This document shows positions 11,650 to 24,190 of a stretch of DNA of 64,000 nucleotides, piece by piece. The notes under the pieces are model-generated. The model made no database searches, was not told where the DNA came from, and was given only the letters and a program-made list of their open reading frames with translations. Location of the stretch: positions 496,001-560,000 of the forward strand of contig JANTUC010000016.1 in assembly GCA_026873275.1 (NCBI GenBank), given 5' to 3'. The first letter of the stretch is position 1. Each line of letters begins with the position of its first letter. Origin of the DNA: Pseudopithomyces maydicus (taxonomy: Eukaryota > Ascomycota > Dothideomycetes > Pleosporales > Didymosphaeriaceae). The position numbers and the translations under genes are program-made.

Positions 11650-13008
11650 CTATGCAGTTGGAATAGCAAGTGTCTGTAACTTTTCAAGGGTAGACCTGAC
11701 AATAGCCAAGACTGTGTCGACTTCACCCTTCGTCCCCACTGAGATTCTCAAACATCCACTACAACCAACTTCCTTGCCACGATAACGTACCAGTATATCC
11801 GATGTGTGTGTCAGAGTGTCAGAGACATTCATGGCGACAGCATTGTCAGGTTTCCCTCCCTCACTTTTCGGTTTGTCCAAGAATTGCACGAGGAGGAAGT
11901 TGGCGTGACTTCCCCCAGAATTCCACCGACTCCTGGGATTTGGAGCAGTTCATCGTGCAAGCGCCTCTGCTGCTCACGCATGGCGTCCCGATTCTTCTCC
12001 ATTATTGCCAATCCATCAGGATGAAGTGCAGCTTTGGCGAGTGCTACAGTCGGGGCAGACATGTTGTAGGGACCTTTGAGATTATTGAGAAGTTGGGCGA
12101 TGCCAGTCTGCGCAAATATGGCGCCTAGTCGAATTCCAGCAAGTCCAAATGCTTTGCTTACGGTTTGAGTCACGATAAGATTAGGCCACTCGTTGACTTC
12201 GTGTGCAAAACTACTTCCTGGTGGAGCAAAGTCGATGTATGCCTCATCAACAACGACTACGCCGTTATAGTCGGGAGATTCAAGTATTTGGAAAACATCA
12301 GACTTTGAGAGAAGGTTTCCAACAGGATTTCCTGGGGAGCAGATGAAGACAACCTTGATTGTTGGGTCTTGTGAAAGAGCATCGATGATGGCATCAGGTC
12401 GTAGAGAAAATCCGTTGTTCGCGTCCAAGTTAACTTTGACTACGCCCACGTCGTTCACATCGGCGCTGACCTGATACATGCCGTAGGTAGGAGGCGTAAT
12501 CAGGACTTTGTCCTTGCCCGGGACGCAGAAAGCACGGATGATGCCGTCAATAGACTCATCGGAACCCACGCCGAGGCATATATTGCGGGATGTTAGGGGA
12601 TCCTTTTGCCCGACATTTCTGAGATCGCAAAATTGCTGCCTCAATGCCAATTGCTGCCTACAACAACCTTTAGCTGTTCGTTCATGCCAAATTCCTGCAC
12701 ATGGACATACGCATCAGGATATCGGTTCAGCCGCAGTTTACTTGGATCAAGGACCGATTGGATCGTGAGACCAGCTTTGGTAGTCTTGTTTGTATCATCG
12801 ACAGCTATACTGGGACCGAATGCATTCTCATTGGCATCTAACAGGACGATCTTGCCCTCGTCAGGGTATTCACTGCGGTGATGCAGTGTCAGTGTACTGG
12901 CGGGGAACAAGGCTAGAAAGTGGTCTCTCACAATCTGGGACTTGTGTAAGGCTGGAGAGCGAGGATATTAGGTCGCGCGCACTTTGCAAGATCGAATTGT
13001 CGGGGCAT
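11650..13008 (-). CDS. Histidinol-phosphate aminotransferase-like, frame broken at 11912-11916
   Basis: The product is a PLP-dependent class I/II aminotransferase of the HisC/HIS5 type, which in histidine synthesis converts imidazole-acetol phosphate to histidinol phosphate. Exon 1 is 12932-13008 (MPRQFDLAKCARPNILALQP), exon 2 is 12711-12872, exon 3 is 11650-12657; introns of 59 and 53 bp keep phase. Motifs include VLLDANENAFGP, RYPDA, CLGVGSDESID, TPPTYGMYQVS, CSPGNPVGN, VVVDEAYIDFAPPGS and the PLP-lysine region TVSKAFGLAGIRLG. The frame shifts after PGVGGILG; making the C5 run (plus strand 11912-11916) six bases restores GGSHANFLLVQFLDKP, the expected family sequence. Whether this is the sole HIS5 or a specialised paralog cannot be told here; the divergent FAD enzyme next door favours a paralog. 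Confidence 0.85.
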
Positions 13009-13427
13009 TGTTGAATTGGTGTGTGATAGAAGAAAGGCGCACGATCAACTAGAAAAGAAAATTTGCGTCTACATGGACATCTCCAGGCTGCCCAAGTTTT
13101 ACAGGGTTTCTGCATGTAAGACTTTCAAAACCACTTTGTTGCCCTGTGTTCCCGCCATCTGCACGGCCCGCAGATAACGATTGCACCCCAAAGATATGAT
13201 TGGTAAAATGTGCACCTATCACAGCGAGGGTGAATTCGACGCACGGCAAAAGCCTTTGGGTGTTGAAAGGCGAAATCATAAGCTGGCTATGTATTGTTGC
13301 CCATCCCCTCTCAGACCGCTTGCTATTCCATCGCAGTCAGAACCTCATTTTATGGTCGACTGTAGTGTAGTTTAGACTACAAGTGACATTGTACGAACAG
13401 TGGGTCCGATCGACGACTTCACCCAAC
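13009..13427. other. Bidirectional promoter region
   Basis: The 419 bp between the divergent aminotransferase and FAD oxidoreductase genes holds no gene that I can support. It is the natural place for a shared control region. Confidence 0.5.
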
Positions 13428-14750
13428 ATGACTAGCGAGCCCCATCCTGCGCCCCGCAACATCGTTGTCATAGGTCAGGCATCACCCTCCCCAGAAAGAT
13501 ACTGGCACTGACGCTAGGAATAGGTGGGGGGATTATTGGCTGCTGCACTGCCTACTACTTGACCCGACATCGGCTCTTCGATGCACAACGAGACACAGTG
13601 ACTATCCTTGAAGCGTCTGGTATCGCGGCAGCAGCCTCTGGCAAGGCTGGCGGTCTTCTCGCATCGTGGGGTCCGTATTCGCCCAGCGCTCAACCTTCAT
13701 TCAGTCTAACAAGGCTCTTAAGCATACCCAAGCTGCATCGTAAAGTTGAGCTTCCAATTACACGCCGAGCTAGCAGCCGAACATGATGGGGCAACCCGTT
13801 GGGGATATCGTCGTATCCACTGCGCGCGCGTCGGTGGGCGTGGACAACAGCATGCTGTTCCGTCGGGCACAAACGTTTCAGACGACGTTCCGCAGGGTCA
13901 AAATGTGCTTCCAGACGTGCCATCAGATCTCGACTGGCTTTATGTGGAGAACGTAAACAGTTATCGTCTGATAGGCACGCCCTCAGACACCGCGCAAGTG
14001 ACCCCGTACGAATTCACTACAACGATAGCCGACTTGGCTGTGGCTGGAGGGGCAAAGGTGGTCTTGGGGCGTGCCACGAGCATCAACAGCGAAGAAGGTC
14101 GTGTCGCTTCGGTGACATATACGGTACATGGTTCTAGTGAGAGTGAAAACCTGACAGCGACCGACGTGGTTCTATGCACTGGTCCATGGGCTGCCCAGCT
14201 GTATCCGCCGACTTCTGTTATTGGACTGTGCCAGAACTCAGTTGTGCTGCGACCTTCCCGACAGCTCTCCGCGTACATGTTATTCACCGAAATCTCCTTG
14301 CCTCCAACACAGACAGAGTCGTCACAGCACGTGATGCCTGAGGTATTTGCGCGTCCCAATGGCACTGTATGGGCTGCCGCTGAGCCCGACCCTTCGGTGC
14401 CGATGCCCGACACAGCCGATGAGGTTGTACCAGACGCTGATGCTTGTCGGAGCATCGTGACTCAGGTAGGGTCTATCTCGCCAGAACTCCGCAAAAGCAC
14501 GGTAGTCGCTCAGCAACAATGCTATTTGCCCAATATCAAGGGCGACATTCCCGGTCCAATCTTGGGCGCAACTGAAGTCTCTGGCTTGTGGCTGGCTGTG
14601 GGTCATAGTTGCTGGGGTATCCAGAATGCCCCAGGCACCGGAAAGATCATGGCTGAGTTTGTATACGAAGGTGCAGCAGTTAGTGCCGACGTGGGCGAAT
14701 TGGATATCAGCCTGATTCCCGATATCGGGACCGTCGATGGTGAGACTTGA
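13428..14750 (+). CDS. FAD-dependent oxidoreductase, TDA3-like (DAO fold)
   Basis: The 406-residue product belongs to the DAO-fold FAD oxidoreductases close to yeast Tda3. I rebuilt three exons: 13428-13473, 13524-13670 and 13723-14750. The first intron (50 bp) splits the dinucleotide motif VVIGGGIIGCCTAYYL; the second (52 bp, acceptor TTAAG) joins SGKAGGLLASW to AYPSCIVKLSFQLHAELAAEH, the order expected for the family. Later blocks are RWGYRRI, DVVLCTGPWA, LSAYMLFTEI, PEVFARPNGTVWAA, and the C-terminal FAD-contact region GLWLAVGHSCWGIQNAPGTG followed by KIMAEF. No signal peptide. The substrate is unknown. It is divergent from the aminotransferase gene, which could supply or remove an amino-acid-derived substrate (inference). 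Confidence 0.87.
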
Positions 14751-14834
14751 AGCCAAACAAACTCTAGTAGACACTATATAAAAGTATGCTTTTGCTCTTT
14801 CGCTATGAAAATCACAGTCTTGTACCCCCCGCAA

Positions 14835-17800
14835 TTAATTACGACGCACCACCTCACCCAAAGCCTTTGCCACTGCCTCGTAACCGTTCCAAGCTGCCCA
14901 ACGCCGTGCTGTAAACCCACGTTTGTCAACAGAGTGTACATTAACGCCTTGTCGTCTCATCAGGTACTTGACCACGTCGAGGTGGCCTTCTCGTGCGGCC
15001 CAAGACAACGAAGTTACGCCGCCCTCGTCTTTGGCGTTCAGATTCACGTCACTGCGTGTTGCCAGCATCTCGACTACATCTAGGTGACCTTGAATGGCAG
15101 CCCACATGAGTGGAGTGCGACCATTGTCGTCGCGACCATCCGCGTCCGTGCCTGGTATGTCAGCCAGGACTGAAGCTGTCTTAGGGTGGCCGTTTCGTGC
15201 AGCCCAAGCCAGCGGAGTCTGACTATACACATCTTTAGAATGGACGTCAACACCGGGATGAACCATCAGCAACTTGACAACATTGATGTGTCCATTATAG
15301 GCTGCCCAGGAAAGTGGCGTCTGACCCCGCTCGTCGCGTACATCGATCTCTACGTCCTTCCGGTTCAGAAGCATCTCCACGACGGCTATCCGATTTCTTC
15401 GCGCTGCCCATGCGAATGGTGTCAGTTGTTGATGATCCTTTGAGTTAACCTTCATGTCCGAGCGATCAAGTAAAACCTTTACGAACTCAACATGACCACT
15501 GCCAGCTGCCCAGGACAGAGGCGTGCGACCATGATCATCTGCGAGGTTAAAGTCGAGATCTTGGTTGAGAGACAGAAGGATAGCAATGCTTGGATGCCCA
15601 TATTCCGCCGCGTAAGATAGAGGTGTCCTTGCAAAGTCGTCCTTTGGATCGGCATGATGCCCATCGCTGATCAGGTGGTTCATGATGACGGCCAGACCAA
15701 ACTGACCACAGAGATGGACTGCCTGTGCCTTTACTGGATAGCTCTCACTGTATCCTCCGAAGTGATAGCTTGACACCATGCGAGCCTGTACCGCGCTCTT
15801 TATAGTGAGTTCCTGGTTGAGCAGAAGAATTGCAGTGTCATTAGCATCCGTATCATCTGCTGCTCTGACGTGGTTTCCCCAGTTTCTAGCGCAGTAACCA
15901 AAGAGCGCGTGCTCGCTCAAGCGGTTTTCAAAAGCTGCATCGCTCTTACATGGTCCCTTAGTGAATGCTTCGAACGATAGGTATGTTACGCATGCCAGTG
16001 CAATGGATTTATCTGCTTCTTGCATCCAGGGCGACTTGATGCCATCCAAGTATTCTTGCGTGGTGTAGTGGACGAGTCGGATCATGTTGCTTGTCTCATC
16101 TGCAATGACCAATCCCTCGCAGCAAGCGATCATATCTTCGACTTCGACGAAGTTGTCATGATCAAGTTCGCCTTCGTCGTCGTCGATCTCTACTGCTAAG
16201 GCGTGCTGGAGCTCTAGTGTGCTTAATGGCTCACGGGCATGGCTGACCCACATTAGAACACGCCGCGCTAGGTCTCTACACCCAGGTTGCTGTCCATCGA
16301 TCCGTTCTATGGCTTCGTCATAAGCTTTGCTTAAAGCTTCTTTACCGCGCGGTAGAGATTCTAGAGCTTTTTTCACGCTCTTCTTGGTCATCTTGTCCCG
16401 GAGGGAGAATATGTGTAGCCGAGTGAGGAGAAACCTGAGATGTATAATTAGATGGTAGCTCACTGTCAGTCCCAAACAATAGGAAGAACATAGTTGCTTA
16501 CATTCCGTCAATGGCCTTGGTGATTTCTTCCTTCACCATGGCCTGCAGCTTTGGATCTCTAGCGATGCAGCTGGGCATGTGTGACATCTCACTATCTAGT
16601 ACTTTCCGTATATCTTCTTCCTGGGCTCTGATCTCTATTTTTGGCTTCCCGTTAAAAATCTGGCGTGCTCCAGAAATATTAGGACGAGAAGTCGCGAGGA
16701 AGTTGACATTGTGCAAGGACTGCAATATGACAATCTCTTCGAGCAGTTCAGTCAGTGCACCCGGCGTTTTCGAATATTCGTCAAGTGCATCGATGACCAG
16801 ATAGATGTTGGAATAAGAGGCGCAAACAGATTTGATAGCTACGCCGAGCTCGTCAATACCTGGCTTCGATTTTAGTCTCTTGTGTCGCTCATATAGCGTT
16901 TGTAAATATTGAGGTACGGTGTCTAGTCCTTGCAATAACTGAACCAAGAGCTCTGCGAAGTAGGAGTCGACGTTTTGCTCCTGCTGTCTCTTGTAGCTGC
17001 AGTAGAGAAAGGCAACTCCAACACTTGGATCGCTGTCAAATCTGTTACGTAGATCCTCCACTACAGCTGCAGCCATCATAGTTTTTCCAGCTCCTGGCAT
17101 ACCGGGACAGTATAAAATATCATTCTGAGAATCAAGCCAGTGAAGATAGGTGGTTGATTGCAAGAACCAACGCCCCGTTCCCGACAGGCGTTTCGAAATG
17201 ATATCGTTGTGATGGCTGGACATGTTCAGGTCGGATAGCCAGGAGGCAAACTTCTCAAAGTCTTGGTCATCCAGAGCCTTGTTGAGCCTTTCAACTCCAA
17301 CTTCGATATCGGCTACAGTATGTCTGACAAACAAAGTAAGTGGATGTGGCTAATGAAGTAAGTTCTTGTAGTTTTTTATACATACCTGATAATATATGTG
17401 TTGATTCCGCTCAACATACTGACATTAGATGTTAATCGTTGGCGTAATTCTTTGATGTCTTCTGGCTCCCAGCGTAGCCTGAGCCAGATTCGGCGTGTTC
17501 TGGATCCATTTGGAGATTCAAGGCTATTGTATTTGGATATCTTCGTTTCGATCTCTCGCAAAAGAGAATCACACACAGATATCTGCTCTTTGAGTCTTTC
17601 GAGCGTATTCCACGGAAGATCGCGTTCCGGTATGCCGTCTTCGAGATCTTGTAGAATATGTGATAAAGTGGTAACTCTGCATGGACACTCAGGTTATCTC
17701 CACAGGTCCAATCAAACAGCTGGAGTTAACATACTCATCGGATATTGCTCGAAACTGAACTGGCGCATCGATGAAACTTTTGCGCAAACCGCGCGCCAAC

Positions 17801-17844
17801 TTAGTTACGGCAATCACATCTCCCACAGAAAAACCGAAGCTCAT
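14835..17844 (-). CDS. NLR-like receptor: HeLo-like N-domain, NACHT, ankyrin repeats
   Basis: A 940-residue STAND protein rebuilt from four exons: 17735-17844, 17386-17676, 16502-17323 and 14835-16434; introns of 58, 62 and 67 bp all keep phase. The N-terminus MSFGFSVGDVIAVTKLARGL with the later RIWLRLRWEPEDIKELRQRL is the fungal STAND N-terminal (HeLo-like) domain, about residues 1-135. The NACHT ATPase has Walker A GMPGAGKT (about 208-215) and Walker B YLVIDALDE. A winged-helix-like region follows (LPRGKEALSKAYDEAI, VHYTTQEYLDG). The C-terminus carries about eight ankyrin repeats, several with near-identical cores (RTPLSWAAGSGH, QTPLSWAAYNGH, RTPLMWAAIQGH). Related proteins act in allorecognition and programmed cell death. 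It is convergent with the FAD gene, 84 bp apart. Confidence 0.93.
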
Positions 17845-18555
17845 GGTCACAAAGAACGAAACGAAGCAGTGTCCGGCTTGATCAGCTCGGTTCAGTGAAG
17901 CATCGATATAATTTAAACATATATTTTCAGCCTTTCGCGTGGAGCGTTACATGCGTGTTTATAAAGTTGCAAGAAGCTGCAAAGCAGAAGCCGCGTAGGC
18001 TTTCGTGGCGTGGATTGTTCACACTGGGAGACAATGAGACATGGTGCCTCGAAGATTGCACGCACGAGATTTGGGAGCCTACGGGCTGACACAATGCGGC
18101 TCAAGTGTAGCCTCGAAGTTGTGCCCGAAAAGCCACATTATGGAGCTTCAGCCAATCTCTGGTCTACACCATCACTACACGTCGACATGCACAGCCTTCG
18201 CTGAGCGGGGTCGAGCCAATCGTTAGCTCTAGTTTAGTTTATGCACGCATTTGGTCCTCTTCACACCACGTTGTTTGCTTCATTAAGTTGTATCACTACT
18301 CTGTTATTTTAAATCATCCTCATTGGGCGGCTGGGTTCCGACGAACGGTGTAGATGCAAGCCCCGCCGGCTGATAGGGGTAAGCGACAGAATACCGGGCA
18401 AACGGTTGCCTTGTTTGCTGCATGGGTAGTCAGCCTGCCTTCATGCCACTTTCTCCGGCAGAAACTCGTGGGATGGCTTGATTATCCCACTCTTCCCCAA
18501 AATCGGGTCTGTCACTCAGAACGATCCTTCCAGCCATTTAGTCTTTGCTGTCATC
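17845..18555. other. Promoter region between NLR-like and P450 genes
   Basis: This 711 bp gap lies between divergent starts. No gene is supported. Both genes could draw on it for control. Confidence 0.5.
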
Positions 18556-20062
18556 ATGCTCGACCCAAGCGCATCTCTGGTCCGAAACATTACGCCGACG
18601 AATGTTGGTCTCGCTGTGGCATCTCTCCTCGTTTTCACTGTCATTACCCGGTATCTCAGAGATCCGCTAAGACATGTGCCCGGTCCGCTGATTGCTCGGG
18701 TGACTCCAGCCTGGCTTTGGTACCTCAGCTGGGCAGGCGTGGAGTGCACTGTTCTGGACGCTCTGCACAAGAAGCACGGACCAGTGATTCGAATTGCGCC
18801 CAACGAAGTCGATATCTCCGATGGCGTGGCGGTGGTTCCAATTTACATGAAGAATGGTGGCTTCCCCAAAACTCCGAATTATCGAAATGTTGACATCAAT
18901 GGCTTCCCCACCATCTTCTCAGTCCTTGATTCAGCTCACCGAGCTATCAGATCGAGGGCTGTGGCACCACTGTTTGCTCAACAGGCTGTGGCAAAGGGTA
19001 AACCAGTAGTGAAACAGGTTGTGGATGCCATGATTATAGAACTGGAACGCAGAAAGGCTGAGGCCCAAGGCAGCCCTCTTGACGTTTTGAATCTGTTCCG
19101 CGCCACCTTCATAGATTCGGTTGCCTGTTATCTACTTGGAAAATCTTTCGGTGGCGTTGGTCCCTCCCGATTGAGCGCCACTGCCTTCGTTGATGACTTC
19201 GCCTCCAGTGGACGTTTTTTTCTACTACCTGGCTGGCTCCACCATTATGTCGCACATTGGGCCGCAAAGTGGCACAGCGACAGGGAAGCCATTGAACGAA
19301 GCACCGACCATGTAGAGAAATGGGCAGCCGAACTCGTTGATGACAGTATTCGAGACGAAAAACGGCGCCATGAAACTTATCAAGGCCGACTCTTAGATGC
19401 AGGCATTTCACGAGAGGAGGTAATCTCGCAAGTCGTCGACATTTTATTTGCGGGAACTGATGCCGCCTCACGAATTTTGTCCGTCATGACTGAGAACATC
19501 GGAACGAAATCACACGTGTGAGTATCCAATACTACTGGCAGTCTGATTTATGACTCATTCGTGGCAAAACAGCTACGAACGCGTGTATCAGGAAGTTCTG
19601 GAAAATCCGGACACAGACGCACAATCTCTACCCTATCTTTCCGCTGTGGTAAAAGAAAGTATGCGACTTTCGCTCGCGAATCCTGTGAGACTGCCTCGTC
19701 TTGTACCTGAGGGTGGTCTGCAGATTCCTGGATTTCCGTTCCTCCCAGCAGGCACCAGTGTTGGCTGTAGCGCGTACAGCCTTCATCTAGATCCTGAGGT
19801 CTATCCCCGTCCGCATGATTTTGACCCCGATCGATGGCTGAGCATGACCCCTGAAATGCTTAGAAACAGTTTCACATTTGGTCTTGGTTCTCGGCAATGT
19901 ATAGCAAGAAGTTTTGCCTATGCTGCGGTGGTGTGGGTGGCTGAGGGTCTTTTCCGTAGTGATGTGCTGAGGGGCGTCAAGCCTGTAAGTCCGAGCCCTG
20001 AATTGATGTACTGGTTCAACCTTTTTGTACGTGACGGACAGAACAAGGTATACTGGGAATGA
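18556..20062 (+). CDS. Cytochrome P450 monooxygenase
   Basis: A 483-residue microsomal P450, probably used in secondary or xenobiotic metabolism. Exon 1 is 18556-19517 and exon 2 is 19573-20062; the 55 bp intron (GTGAG...ACAG) restores HVYERVYQEVLENP. An N-terminal anchor (VGLAVASLLVFTVITRYL) precedes the proline-rich hinge RHVPGPLIARV. The I-helix reads AGTDAAS, the ExxR motif is KESMR (about 349-352), the PERF-like motif is DFDPDRW, and the haem loop is FTFGLGSRQCIARS with the ligand near C430. The haem loop has Ala where the FxxGxRxCxG consensus has Gly. The substrate cannot be told. It sits two genes from the FAD oxidoreductase, with the NLR-like gene between them. Confidence 0.92.
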
Positions 20063-20654
20063 GCAGTCTACCGTGTCCGAGATGACTGGATTCCTTCTCT
20101 TTCTCTAGGACGGACAAAACTTCGATTATGATTCGATATGGGGGAGAATAGTTTGGCACGATCAATGGCATGTAAACCTCAAGGGCGTTCTCTCATATCT
20201 TTCAATTGATCTCGATGGTCACCTTGTAGAGTGCTACAAGTTCCAAGGTGTATGTAGTATCAGAATCAGCCTCACATCTGCCTTCTATTGCTTGTGATGT
20301 TGCATCATTCTATTACTATGACTACTTGGGTAACCTACAAGAAACTATCTGTCTATTCAGACATGGTATACTGCGTCATAACTGCCGAATCTGATAAATA
20401 GCTCACTTGCAATCGTCGTGGTTAGGAAACTGATTGCGCGGCAATACAGAAGTCTTCATCTGGGAACTCAGACCAACTTTCTCATATGATTTACTACTGA
20501 AATTGAAATTATGGCTCTTGTTGGGGTACAGCCTCGAAGCAGGCTAGATATTTTAAATGCCCCGAAAAAATCACCAACCAGTATACTAGTGCAACACTAA
20601 GTCATGGTACTATCGCATCTCCCCGAATCTAGTATTTCCAGCCGACGTGGCAAC
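20063..20654. other. Intergenic, convergent 3' ends
   Basis: This 592 bp gap lies between the P450 and GH43 3' ends. It is AT-rich and holds no supported gene. Confidence 0.5.
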
Positions 20655-22687
20655 TCAATCTTGTGCATGTACATATCTTCCTTCGTCAATTGCCTGGGCC
20701 ACTGGTGTGTATCTCCAGCGGCTGACGTACGCAGGTGCTGTTTCATCATCATCTCCATTCTTAGTAGCAAATGCACCAATGATGGTACCTAGCATAATGA
20801 TTAACTCAAGACAGAGGTATGGCCCGACTTTTGGAACACTGACCAGTGAAAGGCCCACTGCCACCGGACACGATAGTCGCGTTTCTATAGCCCAATTGTT
20901 TCACATGTGCTGGACTTGAAGCGGATGAAGCCGAAAAGGCGTATTTGTATTCATCAATGGCTTCCACTGTGAGTCTTACTGGATGGCCATACCTGAACAG
21001 TTTAACTTAGTGTTAGACAAAAAATACCAATTTATAATTTTCGTAGGCGGGGTTGAGCCGGGTGATGCTTACCAAGATTGAGGGATAGGGACAACATCAG
21101 TCTTTGGGACAGTTTCGTCGGGTTTTCCGGATGCTTCGACGCTCAATTTGAGGTGTGGCACTGGTGTTGCGTTTCCTGAGCTGATTTGACGATTGGCAAT
21201 ACCCAGGTCGATGTGTTGAAGTTGCGTCAAAAAGACAGTAATGCCGGCCTCGCCACTGATAGTGACCGGGTCAAATGATAGGTCGATGCTGAACTTAAAC
21301 TTTGTACTGGTCTGCTTCCGTGCCAGAAATCCGAGGCCCTCCTCAGTAGGTTGGTAAGCCAAATCTGAGGTGAGGTTCACCCTTGAAGGCAAAACACGCA
21401 GGGTATTTGCGTGGCCAGGAGGGGAGACGGTGAAGTAGTCCTCATGCGGTATTCTCCAATGAATGATTTGTCGCGAAAGCTTGCTTTCAGGCTCGAAATC
21501 AAAGACATCAGACTCTGCTACGTTAGGTCCATGTCCGGGAGCTTCACGTGTACGGGGTAGTGGTCCCATCTGTTTCCCGCGAACAGTTTCGAGAACGGGA
21601 AATTTACCCATCTCCCACCGAGCGGGAACAAGTACTGTTTCACGGCCCATAGGGTAATTCGCCCATTCAGGGCCTGACCGAGTCGCCAGGGCGACCGCCC
21701 ACCAGTTACCTGACGCATCTTCGAAAAGATCCGCATGCCCAACTGTCTGGAAGTAATTGTCGGTGTTCTTGGCCGTTAAGACAGGGTTCTTCTCGTATCC
21801 TTCATACGGCCCTCGAAGAGCCTTTGAACGAGCCATGGTGACCGAGTGGTTTGTCTCTGTACCACCTTCACCAATGAGAAGATAATACCATCCTCCCTTC
21901 TTGTACAGATGCGGTCCTTCCGGGTTGCGATCCCCTGTTCCATTCCATACCTTGAAGGTGTCACCGACCGCTTTTCCAGTGGTAAGATCCATTTGGGTGA
22001 TGTATATTCCGGCAGCGACAGCGACATATGCTTTCCCATCGTCGTCCCAGAAAAGATCAGGATCGATATCCCTCCCTGGATTTTCCATCCTTAACGGGCC
22101 TTCCCAGCCTGACGTTTAATGCAATTGTTAGCTGAGAACTATTCTATGCTGATCATCTTATCTGATTTAGAAGTAGAAGTCTCATTAGGCGATGTATGAA
22201 CATTGACCAAATGATCCAGATATTACGTACCATCCTTGAATGGATCCTTCGTCTTGAACAGAATGATCTTAGGGTCCCAATTTCGCTGATTTATATAACT
22301 TGTAATCAAATAGAAGGTACCATCCTTGTACCGGATTGTAGACGCCCATATACCTTCGCTCTGTGGACCTGGGCCACCACCGCTCTCACCAAGTTCTGGC
22401 AGTTGTTTCGGGTTGGCGATAGCATTGGAGGCAAGTTTCCAGTTCGTGAAGTCTTTCGAAGCGTACACTGGAATACCGGGGTACGTTAGAAACGAAGAGG
22501 TGGTGCAGAATAGAGTATTGTCAAACTCTTTGACGAAGACACAGCTGGGGTCCGAGTTCCACCCTGGTAGGATTGGATTTGTGTATTCTGACCATCTAGT
22601 CGTAGACGTCTCAATAACGGGCGCTGCCTGTGCGACGTGCGCAATTAGTAGAGACGTCAATGGACAGGTGAAAGACAGAAGATGCAT
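20655..22687 (-). CDS. Secreted GH43 beta-xylosidase/arabinofuranosidase
   Basis: A 591-residue secreted GH43 enzyme that removes xylose or arabinose from plant cell-wall polymers. I rebuilt four exons: 22231-22687, 21073-22108, 20844-20992 and 20655-20788; introns of 122, 80 and 55 bp keep phase. The signal peptide is MHLLSFTCPLTSLLIAHVAQ. The five-bladed propeller starts with YTNPILPGWNSDPS (Asp46, expected general base), has DIDPDLFWDDDG (pKa-modulating Asp) and RNPEGPHLYKK (general acid Glu). A C-terminal beta-sandwich follows (TSTKFKFSIDLSF, GEAGITVFLTQLQH). The last two small exons add GHPVRLTVEAIDEYKYAFSA and APAYVSRWRYTPV, the usual end of this subfamily, so the gene is longer than its two large exons suggest. 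The 20655-20864 open frame belongs to this gene. Confidence 0.93.
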
Positions 22688-24190
22688 TTTGACCGACTTA
22701 CCATATTTTCAATAAAATCACCTTACAACATATAACGTTCTTCAAGTATCGATCGGCGTAGAACTATTTCACGACAATATACATACTATATGATGTGACG
22801 TCAAAGAACAGTATACTCCTCTCAATTGCGAAGATGATGGGATGGTTCAGTCTACTATTCGGATACAGTGGTTACGCTTTCGGGTCTACAGAGGTAGTTT
22901 TCCCATCAATCAGCTCCCTTGAACCGAAGCAGGCGAGGCATCGGCTAAGGAATCGTATGATCGGGGCCTGCATTTCCCCGAAAGACCGCTACAAAGTAGG
23001 TTAGCCTACAGGTCGCGTAGAGGAACGGCATCCGAAATCGATCTCGTTGGTTGGTGTTAGAAAGGTTAAAAGTCTCCCCCAGTTATGTAGACAAAGTGAC
23101 ATGCCCCACACGTAGGAGCAGGAGGGCTAGTCGTAGCGTTGCAGCGTACGTGCCCACTTAGAAGCACGACACACACTTCAAGGCGACCACAATGAGAATC
23201 AGAACATCTAGATAGCTACGCAGGTATTTCTCTTGCATAGTAAATACTACTATTCGTGTACGATATATCCCGTGAGTGGCGAAATGCTATAATAGCCCGT
23301 GTGATTTCTATTGCTGAAGACCAGCAACTTTCCGCCTGGTCTTACAGTATTTCTTGCTTTAAGACAGCTCTGTTTTTTGAACTACCAGCATATATACATG
23401 GGTAGGGCTGATTCTTTGAAAGGCCAGATTCTCGATTCCAAGATTCTGTGCTGGAAGCTTACCTGTTCTCCCTAGTCATTAACTTCCTCCAGCCTCGATA
23501 CACAGCTGCGTAGGAAGGTGTATGCAACAGCCAATACTTAAATTTACTATTATTAAGTGTGTATATGAATATATAGTTGCAACTAAAATTTTGTCTCCTG
23601 GTAAATCTTCCCATCTTCGGTATATGCGTGTTTTAACAAATTAGTAGTTATATTGGTGTGTTTCAGTGGTGATTCCCTGGCATTACATACATTTGCCGCA
23701 TACCAGCAGTCTAGTATTTAGATTTATTACGAATGCATCAACCCTCGGATTATCAAGAATTCTGCTCTGATGGTAGAACATTAGACTTGTCTCAACATGG
23801 TACCAAAATCTGCAGGGACCTTATACGATATAGTCTATAATGTTTATGGACTCTTCACATACGCTTGAATAAAATACGGGTATTTATTTCTATTTGCTGT
23901 ATAGTGTGGTAATTTTTGGTGGGCAGGTTGAAGTTGTTGGGGACGCTGCTTGGGGAATAACCATGGTTACAGCACAATAAGTTTCAAGCCCACACCGTCA
24001 CAGCCCCCAACACGTTGTAACTCTGGTTCGTCATGTATATGTAAGTCAGGTAATTGAATTCTGGAATAAAAAGTGACATACAATTGCAAAATATTCACAT
24101 TGATTGAAACAAAGCGACACTGGTTTTACTTGCGCAAGCAAGACAGCAAACTACATAGGCTCTCCTCTACGTGCTCTTCTATCAGTATTA
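22688..24190. other. 1.5 kb AT-rich intergenic region
   Basis: No gene is supported. The stretch is clearly AT-rich, with many TATA-like runs around 23500-23900, and could be decayed repeat DNA. I found no terminal repeats in it. Confidence 0.5.
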
